A program made the position numbers and the translations under genes. Below are positions 1 to 10,835 of a stretch of 64,000 nucleotides of DNA, piece after piece. The stretch is from Leptasterias polaris (taxonomy: Eukaryota > Echinodermata > Asteroidea > Forcipulatida > Asteriidae). Location: assembly GCA_037783415.1 (NCBI GenBank), contig JAZGTN010000029.1, forward strand, positions 3,615,501 through 3,679,500, given 5' to 3'. The notes under the pieces were generated by a model. It had not been told where the DNA came from and searched no databases. It was given only the letters and a program-made list of their open reading frames with translations. The first letter of the stretch is position 1. The number at the start of each line of letters is the position of its first letter.

Positions 1-308
1 AAAAGAACTTGTATTACGATGTTTTTATAAATGTCACCCATTGAATGTGGTTTTAATAAAAAAATGGGTAAATTTAGAAATTTTAAGTTGTAAACAATTT
101 CGCTGACCCGGCCCATCGCTCGTGATTTGTTTGAAACGTTGTTCCCCCTGGAGGGCTGCATAAATAAAGAAATAAAGAAAAGCATTCGAAATTCGTGACT
201 AGTTGGAAAATGTGGGCTCTCGTGAGTTTGCCACTCGCGCGTGTAGCCTCCGGTTCAGGTCGCTTCGCGGCTACACTGTTAGGCCAAGGAGGCCTTGATG
301 ACGGAAGG

Positions 309-1270
309 CTAGAGTTTACAAATTGAAGTAACCCTATTCTTACTTTTTAAAGTGTTGAGATATTTTATTAAGCAGTCTTGGTACTCTTGTGGAAAATTGC
401 GAAGGCACTCGGCGTGGTGGGAACCGTCGAATTTTTTTAAGTGGGCCACGTGACCAGTGCGGCTTTTCCACAAGCTGATGAATTTCTCCATGGCTTCTGT
501 CTTACACAAGGGATCAGGGAAGAGTAGATGCACAAGATGGACGTCTTAAAAGGGTTGTTCCAGAAAATATCAACGAGTCTGTCATAGTGTGCCACTGTGT
601 AACTGTGAGTGAGGCGAAAGTATAGCAAGGTGGTCGTGTAGATCAGCTGCTTAAGGATCCAGGATTTAGCAAGTACATGAGACAGGGCTTTGTACTGCTC
701 TTTCAGTGCACCGATGACTATATGCTGTCGAAGACTTGACCGTAAATTCTCGGTTGCAGCTCGTTGAATTCCTGGTTGTGTTCGATAATACGAGCTAGTA
801 CCAACGAATAAACATAAGCACCCATAGACGAAGCATGCACAACAATTGGCGATTTGTCAGTTCTTGTGATTAAATACTTGGCTATCTCAGCTACGACCGG
901 GGAAGCAGTTGGGGGCCAAAAGAAGAATTTGGGGTGAAGAGCGTAAGCTGTCAAGACATTGAATCCCTGCTGTGCGTAGAGTGTCCGGAACCGATCTAGA
1001 GCCCTCTCGGTGGCTGTAGCCCATGGCATCGAGTAATACTAACGGAGAATTGGCATCCTCTAAAAGAACAACACGATTGTAAAACAAAATTCAAAAGAAA
1101 GTGAAGGGGAGAAGGCCATAAATAGTAATCATAGCAAATTTGTTTAGCACAGGTTTGCCCACAGGTTAGCAGTAAATCAAGGCAACACGAACTTTCAATA
1201 ATATCAATATTATTCTTACGGGCTTTGGTTTGGCCTCACGAGACCATGTAACATGTGACAACACGTTCAT
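309..1270 (-). pseudogene. TMEM53-like DUF829 protein, broken copy 1a
   Basis: Two-exon minus-strand copy (main exon about 309-1057, upstream exon 1220-1270) of the gene intact at 17774-18733. Three frame-breaking changes are visible relative to unit 2: one extra base after the LVLL motif (near 1030), two extra bases (TA-type) near 720 that create a stop after VFDSI, and a one-base loss at the DPLCKTE segment (near 526). The first two are shared with copy 1b, so 1a descends from an already broken copy. Splice signals remain recognisable. Confidence 0.85.
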
Positions 1271-1619
1271 AAAGAAATCCACAAAACCTGGAGTTCCTGC
1301 AGCCGCGATTAGTACACAGCCCCATGGTAGAAAACATAAAATGTCACCCATTGAATGTGGTTTTAATAAAAAAAAGGGGTAAATTTAGAAATTTTAAGTT
1401 GTAAACAATTTCGCTGACCCGGCCCATCGCTCGTGATTTGTTTGAAACGTTGTTCCCCCTGGAGGGCTGCATAAATAAAGAAATACAGAAAAGCATTCGA
1501 AATTCGTGACTAGTTGGTAAATGTGGGCTCTCGTGAGTTTGCCACTCGCGCGTGTAGCCTCCGGTTCCAGTCGCTTCGCGGCTACACTGTTAGGCCAAGG
1601 AGGCCTTGATGACGGAAGG

Positions 1620-2582
1620 CTAGAGTTTACAAATTGAAGTAACCCTATTCTTACTTTTTAAAGTGTTGAGATATTTTATTAAGCAGTCTTGGTACTCTTG
1701 TGGAAAATTGCGAAGGCACTCGGCGTGGTGGGAACCGTCGAATTTTTTAAAGTGGGCCACGTGACCAGTGCGGCTTTTCCACAAGCTGATGAATTTCTCC
1801 ATGGCTTCTGTCTTACACAAGGGATCCTGGGAAGAGTAGATGCACAAGATGGACGTCTTAAAAGGGTTGTTCCAGAAAATATCAACGAGTCTGTCATAGT
1901 GTGCCACTGTGTAACTGTGAGTGAGGCGAAAGTATAGCAAGGTGGTCGTGTAGATCAGCTGCTTAAGGATCCAGGATTTAGCACGTACATGAGACAGGCC
2001 TGTGTACTGCTCTTTCAGTGCACCGATGACTATATGCTGTCGAAGACTTGACCGTAAATTCTCGGTTGCAGCTCGTTGAATTCCTTGTTGTGTTCGATAA
2101 TACGAGCTAGTACCAACGAATAAACATAAGCACCCATAGACGAAGCATGCACAACAATTGGCGATTTGTCAGTTCTTGTGATTAAATACTTGGCTATCTC
2201 AGCTACGACCGGGGAAGCAGTTGGGGGCCAAAAGAAGAATTTCGGGTGAAGAGCGTAAGCTGTCAAGACATTGAATCCCTGCTGTGCGTAGAGTGTCCGG
2301 AACCGATCTAGAGCCCTCTCGGTGGCTGTAGCCCATGGCATCGAGTAATACTAACGGAGAATTGGCATCCTCTAAAAGAACAACACGATTGTAAAACAAA
2401 ATTCAAAAGAAAGTGAAGGGGAGAAGGCCATAAATAGTAATCATAGCAAATTTGTTTATCACAGGTTTGCCCACAGGTTAGCAGTAAATCAAGGCAACAC
2501 GAACTTTCAATAATATCAATATTATTCTTACGGGCTTTGGTTTGGCCTCACGAGACCATGTAACATGTGACAACACGTTCAT
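1620..2582 (-). pseudogene. TMEM53-like DUF829 protein, broken copy 1b
   Basis: Main exon 1620-2369 and upstream exon 2532-2582 on the minus strand. It shares with copy 1a the extra base after LVLL (near 2342) and the two-base insertion near 2032 that ends the frame after VFDSI, but keeps the DPLCKTE segment intact. The C-terminal half therefore stays open as a 106-residue fragment (1620-1940). With the frame broken twice it cannot give the full hydrolase fold. Confidence 0.85.
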
Positions 2583-2650
2583 AAAGAAATCCACAAAACC
2601 TGGAGTTCCTGCAGCCGCGATTAGTACACAGCCCGATGGTAGAAAACATA

Positions 2651-3762
2651 AAATCAAACATTTTATACCGATTGCACTGTCAGATTTGTTTTCAATTGTT
2701 TATTTGAAGAAAGAGGGCACATTCTATTTTAAAATCATTCAGTTGTTATTTCTGCAACTCTTGAACATGTGTGGAACTTATTACACAAAAATGTAACATT
2801 TCCCACAATGACCAGTGTAGCATCTTGCCCACCAGAAAGGCACTGGAATGTATTAAAAGGTCACTCTTTTGTAAAGAAATGTTACATGGTCTACACATTA
2901 AAACAGATTTGTTTTAGTACCTTTATACTTGTGGAGCCGCAACACAGGTGAAATAGTCACTATCGTTGGCTCCCTTTTCTTCATTTCTGCTGAACAAGTT
3001 GACATACGGACACAGGAATCTAACTGAAAAAGGAAATGTTGTACACCGTTATGTTGGCCATTAGACTATGTATACAGTATGGACATAAATGTTGTACAAT
3101 GCATGTAGGACCGTTTGTGTATACCAAAGACCGTGATGGGCAACTGGAGCTCCATCTATTGTATAGGAAGTGAAGCCACTCGGTAAGCAAATGTTGTGTG
3201 TTATTATAGCATTATAGCAATCCACTGGTCACTCAGTGCCCCATGATTCATTCGTGTGAGTCAATTCAATCGTTTTTTTCTTTTTGGTCAACTTATTATT
3301 TCATTTCCACTCAATCATCCAATCAACAGGCTAGAGATAAATACAGAATAGAGGGATCGACATGGTGGTAGTCACCAAAAAAGTAGGGCTTGTGGAGTAG
3401 AGACCCCCGTGACGTGTGTAATTTAGAAAATACGAAATGGATAAAGAATTTTTAACTTATAAATTAGACACTACAAAATGAGTAGTCTAGAAAGATAGCC
3501 GTGGTAGCACAGTCACCGGTTTACACAGCTCCATGCCGTAGTGGAGAGACTTGACATACCAGAGATGCTACTACCAGGGCAAAGGTCAATCATGGCGGAA
3601 ATTCCAGCGGTCTGCTACCCAAATGCTAGTTAAACCACCTTGGTACCAGATAGAATTCTCTATAACGAGTCCGGCTAGCTAGTTGAATGTTGAAAAGCAT
3701 CCCTACGAAACATGAAAACAGCTGACGGACTCAGGCTTAGGTCCTGCAGTGCGGTGCTGGCT
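2651..3762. other. Non-coding stretch of unit 1 upstream of the DUF829 gene
   Basis: No supported gene. It holds A/T-rich sequence, and its counterparts are 18802-19931 and 35009-36125. It lies 5' of the DUF829 gene, so its promoter may be here, but I see no clear TATA or initiator element. Unit 2 has an 18-bp insertion near 19788 and unit 3 has several small indels in this stretch. Confidence 0.5.
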
Positions 3763-3870
3763 TAGACCCAGTAACTGGGGCGCTGTACTCCTTTTTTGAA
3801 ATTTTGACATCATCGGTCGGCGATGTCAAACTTTCAAAAAAGGAGTACAGCGCCCCAGTTACTGGGTCTA
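3763..3870. mobile_element. 108-bp palindromic foldback MITE with 9-bp target duplication (unit 1)
   Basis: Two 49-bp arms with a single mismatch surround a 10-bp centre. The ends are TAGACCC and GGGTCTA. The element is flanked on both sides by GTGCTGGCT (3754-3762 and 3871-3879), a 9-bp target-site duplication, which is typical of Mutator-like transposases. It has no coding capacity, so any transposase would act in trans. The whole element can fold into one hairpin. Confidence 0.85.
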
Positions 3871-4232
3871 GTGCTGGCTATATTTGGAAAAAGTAAGGGC
3901 AACCCCAGTGTCTGTGGGTGTCAACAATGGAGGTAGAAATAACAGCAATATCGCTACCTGTGAAAATATAAACATAACTGCACTACTTCTTCTTCCTTTT
4001 GAGTGCAGCCTTCAAATGAACTGCCAGAAACACTGGGGCGGACCTCTTCTCAATAAAGACAATTAAGTGTGTACTGTCACCGTCTTGCTGCTGACTAACC
4101 AACCACTAAAGCATGACTACAGTTAAGCAGGTATGCAGTTGCGGACGTCTATACACACACAAATGGCCATTCAAAAGATGTGCTTACTGACAGGATATGG
4201 ACTACCATTATCACCGCGGTACTAATAAGCTG

Positions 4233-4454
4233 CTATATACCAACCTGTGTATGCACCAGTTGTCTGATTATGATAGTCTCTGGAAGAAGTGAGCATGGCG
4301 CAGAGTGATTCTTGAGGCGATTCCCATAAACATCGCAGTATTCGGACTGATTTTTTTTCCACTGACCAGCAAAGCACTTTTCTACATAAATGAAACTAAA
4401 CATAAAGGTAACTGAAAAAATATATACAGCCAGACTGGTGGTGTGATTCAACAA
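4233..4454 (-). other. Short open frame of 73 residues, coding status doubtful (unit 1)
   Basis: The frame opens with a hydrophobic, signal-peptide-like run (TTSLAVYIFSVTFMFSFIYV) followed by a short polar, cysteine-containing tail. It is preserved at 20402-20623 but altered at its C-terminus in unit 3 (36953-37186). It lies at the end of the presumed BEL long terminal repeat, has no recognisable homologue, and is short enough to be chance. Confidence 0.15.
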
Positions 4455-4479
4455 GTAATGAGTAATGATGTTTATTCTG

Positions 4480-5153
4480 GAGTTCTGTTCTCAACCAGGC
4501 TTAATCCGCGACCCATGGTTCTACAAATAAACAAACAAATAAAATCCTTATAAGTCTACATGAAATGCAGGCACAAAATATGAGAACAATAAACTAACAT
4601 CAATCATAAACAATAGGGACAGGATCAACCATATCTTCAAATATAATGGTCATAAACGGAAAAGGCTTAGAAACATCAATAAAGACTTCACAAGCAGGCA
4701 AATTCCTCAATGAGCTGGAACTTTAGATCCTCATAACAACCATTAAGATATATAGACATGAATCATCATAATAAAATAGGCTCAATAATCAACAGCGATA
4801 ATGAACTCGGGAACTTCAATAACTACGATAAACTCTTCCATATCATAACTGGTTAAACAGTAAACTTCTCTAGCAAGCCAGTGTGAATGTAAACAATCCC
4901 CAATTTATCCCAGTAACCCACGATAAAAATACCAAAGATTGTACTCACTTTAAACGATGTACGCACGGAAGGAAATCTGCTGGTTAATTAGTTTAGATTA
5001 AAATATGGAATTTCGGGTAATTAATTGGATTTATCTGTGACTCATTGGTAAAACATTGAATTTTAGTGATCATTGGAATCATATACCAAAACTGTCAAGA
5101 GAGGGCGCCATTCAACATTTCCAACTTGAGACTTTTCAACAGCCTCCCCTAAA
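4480..5153 (-). mobile_element. BEL/Pao 3' long terminal repeat and polypurine tract (unit 1)
   Basis: Read on the minus strand, the Pol stop at 5222 is followed by a purine-rich tract (5142-5153, TTTAGGGGAGGC) and then TGTTGAAAAG, a typical LTR start, at 5141. An AATAAA lies in the minus-strand sequence near 4470-4480. The far end of the LTR is not certain because no second LTR is present for comparison. The counterpart in unit 2 is about 20649-21322; unit 3 breaks off inside it. Confidence 0.5.
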
Positions 5154-5221
5154 TTTCAATTGGGTACTAAATTTACTTGCAAACAAAAATGTCTCAAAGG
5201 AATTCTTAATTAGGCCGTAAC

Positions 5222-6265
5222 CTAAGTTTCAACATCTGTCAGTTCTGGGAGGCGGATCAGCCGAGCGACTGGGCGGGTGTACACTTTATCCTTCACGCGT
5301 ACGTTGGCAGTGCGGACACGTCCATCATCTCCTGGGAAGGTTTCTCCAATTCTCCCGATGGGCCACTGAGACCTATATAGTTGCTGGTCGACTATCATGA
5401 CGACATCATTCGGCTTTAGCTCGATGCTCTTTGTTTGCCATTTTTGACGCTTCTGGAGTGTGGGCAAGTAGAATTGTATAAAGCGAGACCAGAAGTTTTC
5501 AGCTAACACCTGACTGTGTTTCCAGCGACATCTGCCCAGTAGGTCCTTGGCTGGGTATACAACTTGAGGTAAATGAAGTATCATGGCGGCCCAACAGCAG
5601 TAGGTTTGGGATCATTGGGTCAAGATCAGCTACATCGGATGTGACATATCCTAGCGGTTTTGAGTTCAGGATTAATTTCTTCCACCTCGATGAGGACTGT
5701 CCACAGAACATGCCCAGGCTCCAGAGACAGTCTGATCGTTGAGAGTAACTCGAAGACCATCCTTAACGGATTTTATTTCTCTTTCCCACACTCCTCCAAA
5801 GTGTGGAGCTTTCGGTGGATTTAATGAAAACCGCACCTGTCGTTTGGCCAGCTCTTTCTGCAGAGTGGGACTTATGGCAGAGAACGCCTCCTGGAGTACA
5901 GAGTCGATCGCCTCCCTTAAAGTTTGTGCCACAGTCTTATGACAGCAGCTCGTAGGGTGTACCTCTTCTAGCTATAAAACGTCTGATGGCCATGAGGAAG
6001 GCATCGCTATCAATACTGTCGAGGTGGACAGCACGAGTGGTCATGCACTTAAAGACAATTCCCCATCTCTTCTCTGTGCGACGGCCGATCTTAACCATCA
6101 TGGGACCAAAACAATCCACTTTTGTGGAGAAGAAAGCTGGCTTGTGCAGGCGAAGACGTGATCTTCTGGCGGCAGATCTCCCATTCTTGGAATTTGGGGT
6201 TGAGCACGCCACTTCTGGCAGCCGGGGCACTGTCGTTGATGTTTGCCAGTGTTGTAGTCGAGTCC
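5222..6265 (-). pseudogene. BEL/Pao Pol 3' part: integrase core and DUF5641 C-terminal domain, broken (unit 1)
   Basis: Minus-strand frames read, from right to left, the integrase core with the DCFGP and TTRAVHLD motifs (about 5937-6180), then PHFGGVWEREIKSVK (about 5830), then NSKPLGYV and the DUF5641 tail (LGRCRWKHSQVLAENFWSRF, 5222-5584). These are standard BEL/Pao retrotransposon landmarks. At least three frame changes separate the pieces (near 5935, 5660-5710 and 5580). Protease and reverse transcriptase are absent; upstream the frame runs into the GAGGCCAAGGCC minisatellite. An old, inactive 3' end of an element. Confidence 0.85.
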
Positions 6266-6274
6266 ACGACCTTC

Positions 6275-6384
6275 GAGGCCAAGGCCGAGTCCGAGTCATG
6301 GGTCTCCGAGGCCAAGGCCAAGGGGGAGTCACATCCTTCGAGGCCGAGGCCACAGTGTCCGAGGCCAAGGCCGAGGCCAAGGCC
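6275..6384. repeat. GAGGCCAAGGCC minisatellite, block A unit 1
   Basis: Imperfect 6/12-bp repeat of GAGGCC and AAGGCC with a few diverged spacers (GAGTCCGAGTC). It replaces or interrupts the BEL integrase frame. Because the period is a multiple of three it stays open in several frames, giving low-complexity predicted peptides that are not real proteins. Confidence 0.9.
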
Positions 6385-6497
6385 AGTTATATTATAATGC
6401 ACACACACATACAAGTAAAAAAAGCAAAAGTATACACAAAGGTGATACTCTGAAACGGTTTTATTATTTGACAAACTGTGAACACGCACATTACATG

Positions 6498-6789
6498 TTA
6501 AAGGGCCTTGGACTGTGCGATTTGGGCTACACAAATATTTTGTTATGAAATGAATATAATGATTCACATAAATATGCCTCGAAATTGTGTGATTTTCCTT
6601 TATTTCGTGACTAACACGGTCCGCCATTTTGTAAAAAAAAAATGTTTTTACTCCACAAAGTGGCGGACTCTGTTAGTTCATGAAGTAAAAGGCAAACCAC
6701 ACAGTTTCGAGGCATATTTGTTTGGATCATTATATTCTACTTTTAAAACAACTTTCCAACCATATATATTTCATAGCAAGTGCTTTGTA
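6498..6789. mobile_element. MITE with palindromic core, cut by Gypsy sequence (block A, unit 1)
   Basis: Starts TTAAAGGGCC. Its centre is an inverted repeat around 6640: arms run from ATAATGATTCACA to CCGCCATTTTGT and back. The right TIR is missing because Gypsy-derived sequence begins at 6790. The complete form is at 8991-9322. Unit 2 counterpart: 22703-22994. Confidence 0.75.
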
Positions 6790-8209
6790 AATTACTACAC
6801 TTTGCGTTAGAGTTTACACTGCTTCTATTTCGTGAAAATTCTCGTTTTGGTCTGGTACCCTGTTTCCCCACGGGTGAGCTCCGTGATTTATACTATGGCT
6901 TAGATATTTACAGACTAAATTGTATTCAGTATTCTGTGCTCGTAATTTAGGTGGTGTGAATTTGATTTATGAATTTGATTTATGTTTAAGTTTGCCTTAT
7001 TAATTTTTGTGGATTGAGGTTCTTGAGCAAGTGAATTGTATATTTATTTCTATAAAAATTATTCATACCAATTAGAGTCATTATGGCAGAATCCACAAAG
7101 CCATTTCACAGAATGAATGTCTCTGAATTGATGGATGAATTATCAAGTAGAGGTGTTACTACTGAAGGGAAAACTAAAGATGAGTTGATGTTAGATCTTT
7201 ACGCTCATGAAATACACACTGGCGTGACTCAAAAAGGTGTCACTGATTTTGGTTCAGATTCTGAAGGTGGTGATCAGAGTACATTCAAGCTTGATGAATC
7301 AAAAATGCATTTTGAATTTCTGAAAGAAGAAAAGGCCAAAGATAGAGAAGAAAGAGAACAGATCAGACAGTCTCTTTACGAACAGAATGAAAAACAGCGT
7401 CATTTAGATGAAAAGAAACTTGATCTTGAAACACAAAAACTTGAGATTGAAAAACTGAAGCTTGAACTTGAAAAGAAGACACTTGAAGAAACTCTTAAGT
7501 CAGATTTGACAAAAGCCCCAGTTCTCCGCATCGCTGACCACACGCTGCCATTCCTGGTTCAAACAGATGCATCGGAAAAAGCTGTTGGTGCCGTGCTCAG
7601 CCATGCAGAAGCACAATGAAAGAGAACACCCAATCGCATTTAGATCAAAGAAACTTTCCGAGACACAACAAAAATGGTCAACAATATGCAATCATCTTCG
7701 CCATTGAACAATTCAGGTACTATTTGTATGGCACTAATTTCATTGTCCAATCTGATCACAAACCACTCTCCTGGCTGCAAACCATGAAAAATCAAAATAG
7801 CAGATTAATGCGATGGTCCATGCAACTCCAGCAGTACCAATTCACTGTCATGCACCGCAGTGGCAAAGCCAGTGCAAATTGTGACTTTGTAAGTCGCCCT
7901 TTTGAGTGATTAAATTATACTCATGTCAGATTTAGCTGTGTAAACCAAGTCAAAAGGTTATGCTAGTAGTTTAATGTAAATTAAAGGAAAAAGTTACTAT
8001 TGAAGAAATAGTTAACTTCTTACACTCACTAGGTTTGTTTTTGCTACCAAAATTGTGAATTTAACTACGTTGTAGTTCGAAGACTAGTGATTTAAAGGAG
8101 GCTGAAGTTTTAACTTATCAATTAATTTTCTGTCCTGTTACTTTGAAGTTATTATCATTTATTTTGTTCAACTTTTCACTGATAATAACTGAAGGAGGGA
8201 GGGGAGAAA
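6790..8209 (+). pseudogene. Internally deleted Ty3/Gypsy element: Gag N-terminus joined to RNase H (unit 1)
   Basis: The leader is 6790-7082. An open frame at 7083-7619 (178 residues) starts with a SAP-like helix pair (MNVSELMDELSSRG), continues with a charged coiled-coil (residues about 75-140) and then changes at about residue 142 to the reverse transcriptase/RNase H connection (SDLTKAPVLRI, VQTDASEKAVGAVL). RNase H continues at 7616-7909 (SDHKPLSWLQ, VMHRSGKASANCDFVSR) after frame changes near 7615-7680. Protease, reverse transcriptase and integrase are deleted. A polypurine tract closes the region at 8191-8209. No 5' LTR is found. Confidence 0.8.
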
Positions 8210-8387
8210 TGTTACAGTCCAGTAATTTATTTACATATGTATTACCCAATTGTGTTCACGATCCTTTGTTAAAAACCACTCTTCCATTTATAACACTAGC
8301 TGTAGTAGCAATAAAATTCAATTCGGAACCAGAGACGAGTGAGAACACCATGTTTTATTTCTACCAAATATTCCGGTCTTAATAACA
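8210..8387 (+). mobile_element. Ty3/Gypsy 3' LTR (unit 1)
   Basis: 178 bp starting TGTTACAG directly after a polypurine tract and ending TTAATAACA, so the ends are a perfect TGTTA/TAACA inverted pair. An AATAAA-type signal lies near 8313. It is followed without any target duplication by block B, so its original flank has been lost. Confidence 0.75.
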
Positions 8388-9281
8388 GAGTCGATCGCCT
8401 CCCTTAAAGTTTGTGCCACAGTCTTATGACAGCAGCTCGTAGGGTGTACCTCTTCTAGCTATAAAACGTCTGAGGGCCATGAGGAAGGCATCGCTATCAA
8501 TACTGTCGAGGTGGACAGCACGAGTGGTCATGCACTTAAAGACAATTCCCCATCTCTTCTCTGTGCGACGGCCGATCTTAACCATCATGGGACCAAAACA
8601 ATCCACTTTTGTGGAGAAGAAAGCTGGCTTGTGCAGGCGAAGACGTGATCTTCTGGCGGCAGATCTCCCATTCTTGGAATTTGGGGTTGAGCACGCCACT
8701 TCTGGCAGCCGGGGCACTGTCGTTGATGTTTGCCAGTGTTGTAGTCGAGTCCACGACCTTCGAGGCCAAGGCCGAGTCATGGGTCTCCGAGGCCAAGGCC
8801 AAGGGGGAGTCACAGCCTTCGAGGCCGAGGCCAAGGCCAAGGCCACAGTGTCCGAGGCCAAGGCCGAGGCCAAGGCCAGTTATATTATAATGCACACACA
8901 CATACAAGTAAAAAAAGCAAAAGTATACACAAAGGTGATACTCTGAAACGGTTTTATTATTTGACAAACTGTGAACACGCACATTACATGTTAAAGGGCC
9001 TTGGACTGTGCGATTTGGGCTACACAAATATTTTGTTATGAAATGAATATAATGATTCACATAAATATGCCTCGAAATTGTGTGATTTTCCTTTATTTCG
9101 TGACTAACACGGTCCGCCATTTTGTAAAAAAAAATGTTTTTACTCCACAAAGTGGCGGACTCTGTTAGTTCATGAAGTAAAAGGCAAACCACACAGTTTC
9201 GAGGCATATTTGTTTGGATCATTATATTCTACTTTTAAAACAACTTTCCAACCATATATATTTCATAGCAAGTGCTTTGTA
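8388..9281. repeat. Duplicated block B (BEL integrase, minisatellite, MITE), unit 1
   Basis: Second copy of block A. It starts exactly at the end of the Gypsy LTR, where LTR and BEL share the three bases ACA. It contains a minus-strand BEL integrase-core fragment (8424 to about 8760), the GAGGCCAAGGCC repeat and the start of a complete MITE. It is continuous with unique flank at 9282, whereas block A is cut by Gypsy sequence at 6790. Confidence 0.9.
8762..8877. repeat. GAGGCCAAGGCC minisatellite, block B unit 1
   Basis: Same repeat as in block A, differing in internal copy number and lacking one GAGTCC spacer. Confidence 0.9.
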
Positions 9282-9322
9282 TATCCCAAACCGCCCAATC
9301 CGAAGGCAACGTGTCCCTTCAA
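8991..9322. mobile_element. Complete MITE with palindromic core (block B, unit 1)
   Basis: 332 bp, from TTAAAGGGCCTTGG to a right end whose complement reads TTGAAGGGACACGTTGCC. Nearly the whole length is an imperfect inverted repeat centred near 9130. No coding capacity. The same family in a diverged form is at 15485-16311. Confidence 0.75.
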
Positions 9323-9684
9323 CATTCCAAATCATAGAGTGTATTATGTGAGTTGTCTATGGGTTGTTTCCCCTTCAGATATAGCTCCTCCCACCTTCAA
9401 CAAAAATCAAGTTGAAGTTGGGCATATCAATAACTCTGAACCCTGAAAATTGCAAACAAATGCTTCATGCTTCATTAAGACTTAAATGGTTGACTTATTC
9501 CATTTCCCCCCCTTTTAAAAATTTTTTTTGACAAAGGAAACATAATAATAAATAGGCTCCTGAAACAAAAATAAGTCCACTTGTACAGCACAGTTTGAGG
9601 GGGAAAAGTATTAAAAACAAAAGAACCTGGACCGGAAGCCATATTTGTAGCAGTATATGTAATTTTTCTTTACCACCCCAAACA

Positions 9685-9863
9685 AATAAAATAAAAATAA
9701 AATAAAAATAAAATAAACATTAAATAAAAATAAAATAAAAATAAAATAAAAATAAAATAAAAATAAAATAAAAATAAAATAAAAATAAAATAAAAATAAA
9801 ATAAAAATAAAATAAAAATAAAATTAAAATAAAATTAAAATAAAATTAAAATAAAATTAAAAA
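9685..9863. repeat. AAAATAAAAT-type microsatellite (unit 1)
   Basis: About 180 bp of AAATAAAAT repeats, changing to AAAATTAAAAT at the right end. In unit 2 it spans 25913-26073, with fewer copies and a different internal interruption. Confidence 0.95.
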
Positions 9864-10039
9864 GAAGAAAGGTCACCTAAACTAAACCGCTCAAAATCAG
9901 TAATTACTAATAGGGATAAAATATCCAAGGTGCTTTTATTTAGGGGAAACATATTTCAGCCAGAAACTCTACTCAAAATCGTTGGTGAACATGAAAGAAA
10001 AACGCCGTCCAGGCTGCGCGGCGGCACGTTTAAACTCAC

Positions 10040-10835
10040 CGTGCATTGGCAGTCATGTGTACGAATTCGGGTCATCTCGTACCCAAGTCAACTCGTACCC
10101 AAGTCAATTCGTACCCGGGTGAACTCGTACCCAGGTGAACTCGTACCCAGGTGAACTCGTACCTAGGTTAACTCGTACCCAGGTCAACTCGTACCCAAAT
10201 CAATTTTACCCAAGTCAACTCGTACCAATTTATTTTTTTCAATTAATATAGGGTGAACTAAATAAAACTGTGGAAGAATAATATTACGGTAAAACATTTA
10301 AAAGAAATCAACCCTTTTGATGTATTTAATGTCTTTAATCCAGTCTGTTTTTAAGCAGAAAAGAGATGAACATCAAACATTATTAAAAACGAAATTCGTA
10401 ACTTGAAAGGAGAGTAGAATCATTTCGTATCATTTAAAAATTCACGCCGCACGGAATTTTAAGCAGAAACGAGATTAACATCAAACATTATTAAAAACGA
10501 AATTCGTAAGAAGGGATATATTACTAAAAGTGAGTAGAACATCATTTCGTATCGTTTATAAAATCAGGTCGCACGGAACTTCTCCGTTTCGGCATACAAT
10601 GTACTTTAGACGGTACGAGTTGACTTGGGTACGAGTTGACTTGGGTACGAGTTCACCTGGGTACGAGTTGACTTGGGTACGAGTTGACTTGGGTACAATA
10701 TTTTGGGTACGAGTTGACTTGGGTACGAGTTGACTTGGGTACAATATTTTGGGTACGAGTTGACTTGGGTACGAGTTGACTTGGGTACGAGTTGACCTGT
10801 TTCCATGTGTACCAGCCACCGTGAGTACACGCCCG
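10040..10835. mobile_element. Foldback-like element with 16-bp repeats in both arms (unit 1)
   Basis: About ten copies of AACTCGTACCCAAGTC run rightward at 10071-10226, and the complementary repeat (GTACGAGTTGACTTGG) runs at 10613-10799, some units joined by a TACAATATTTTGG spacer. Outside the arrays, ACTCACCGTG and CATGTGTAC on the left match the complement of the right flank. Long inverted arms made of tandem repeats are the hallmark of Foldback elements. The middle (10353-10584) holds a direct duplication of ~110 bp (AAGCAGAAA...CGCACGGAA). No transposase is visible. Confidence 0.7.

Larger units (their letters stand above)
31..2650. repeat. Local 1310-bp tandem duplication inside unit 1
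   Basis: Bases 31-1340 and 1341-2650 are near-identical direct repeats covering the DUF829 gene and its 3' flank. The junction at 1336-1341 joins the first-exon sequence to the downstream flank at a short ATAAA-like overlap, as expected for microhomology-mediated tandem duplication. Units 2 and 3 have a single copy, so this happened after the units separated or was lost from them. Confidence 0.92.
5901..6789. repeat. Duplicated block A (BEL integrase, minisatellite, MITE), unit 1
   Basis: Bases 5901-6789 recur almost exactly at 8388-9281, on the other side of the Gypsy remnant. Identity starts at ACAGAGTCGATCG and ends at TGCTTTGTA. The two blocks lie in the same orientation, so the Gypsy piece (6790-8387) sits between direct repeats of ~890 bp. 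The same arrangement is at 22070-22994 in unit 2. Confidence 0.9.

Noticed and set aside
2542..2796. 84-residue plus-strand frame conserved in all three units
   Set aside because: It is the antisense of the DUF829 upstream exon and flank; conservation follows from the unit duplication.
6091..6627. Frames of 155-190 residues rich in EAKAEAK or GLGLGLGH across the BEL block, and their copies
   Set aside because: They arise from the GAGGCCAAGGCC minisatellite joined to BEL and MITE sequence in wrong frames.
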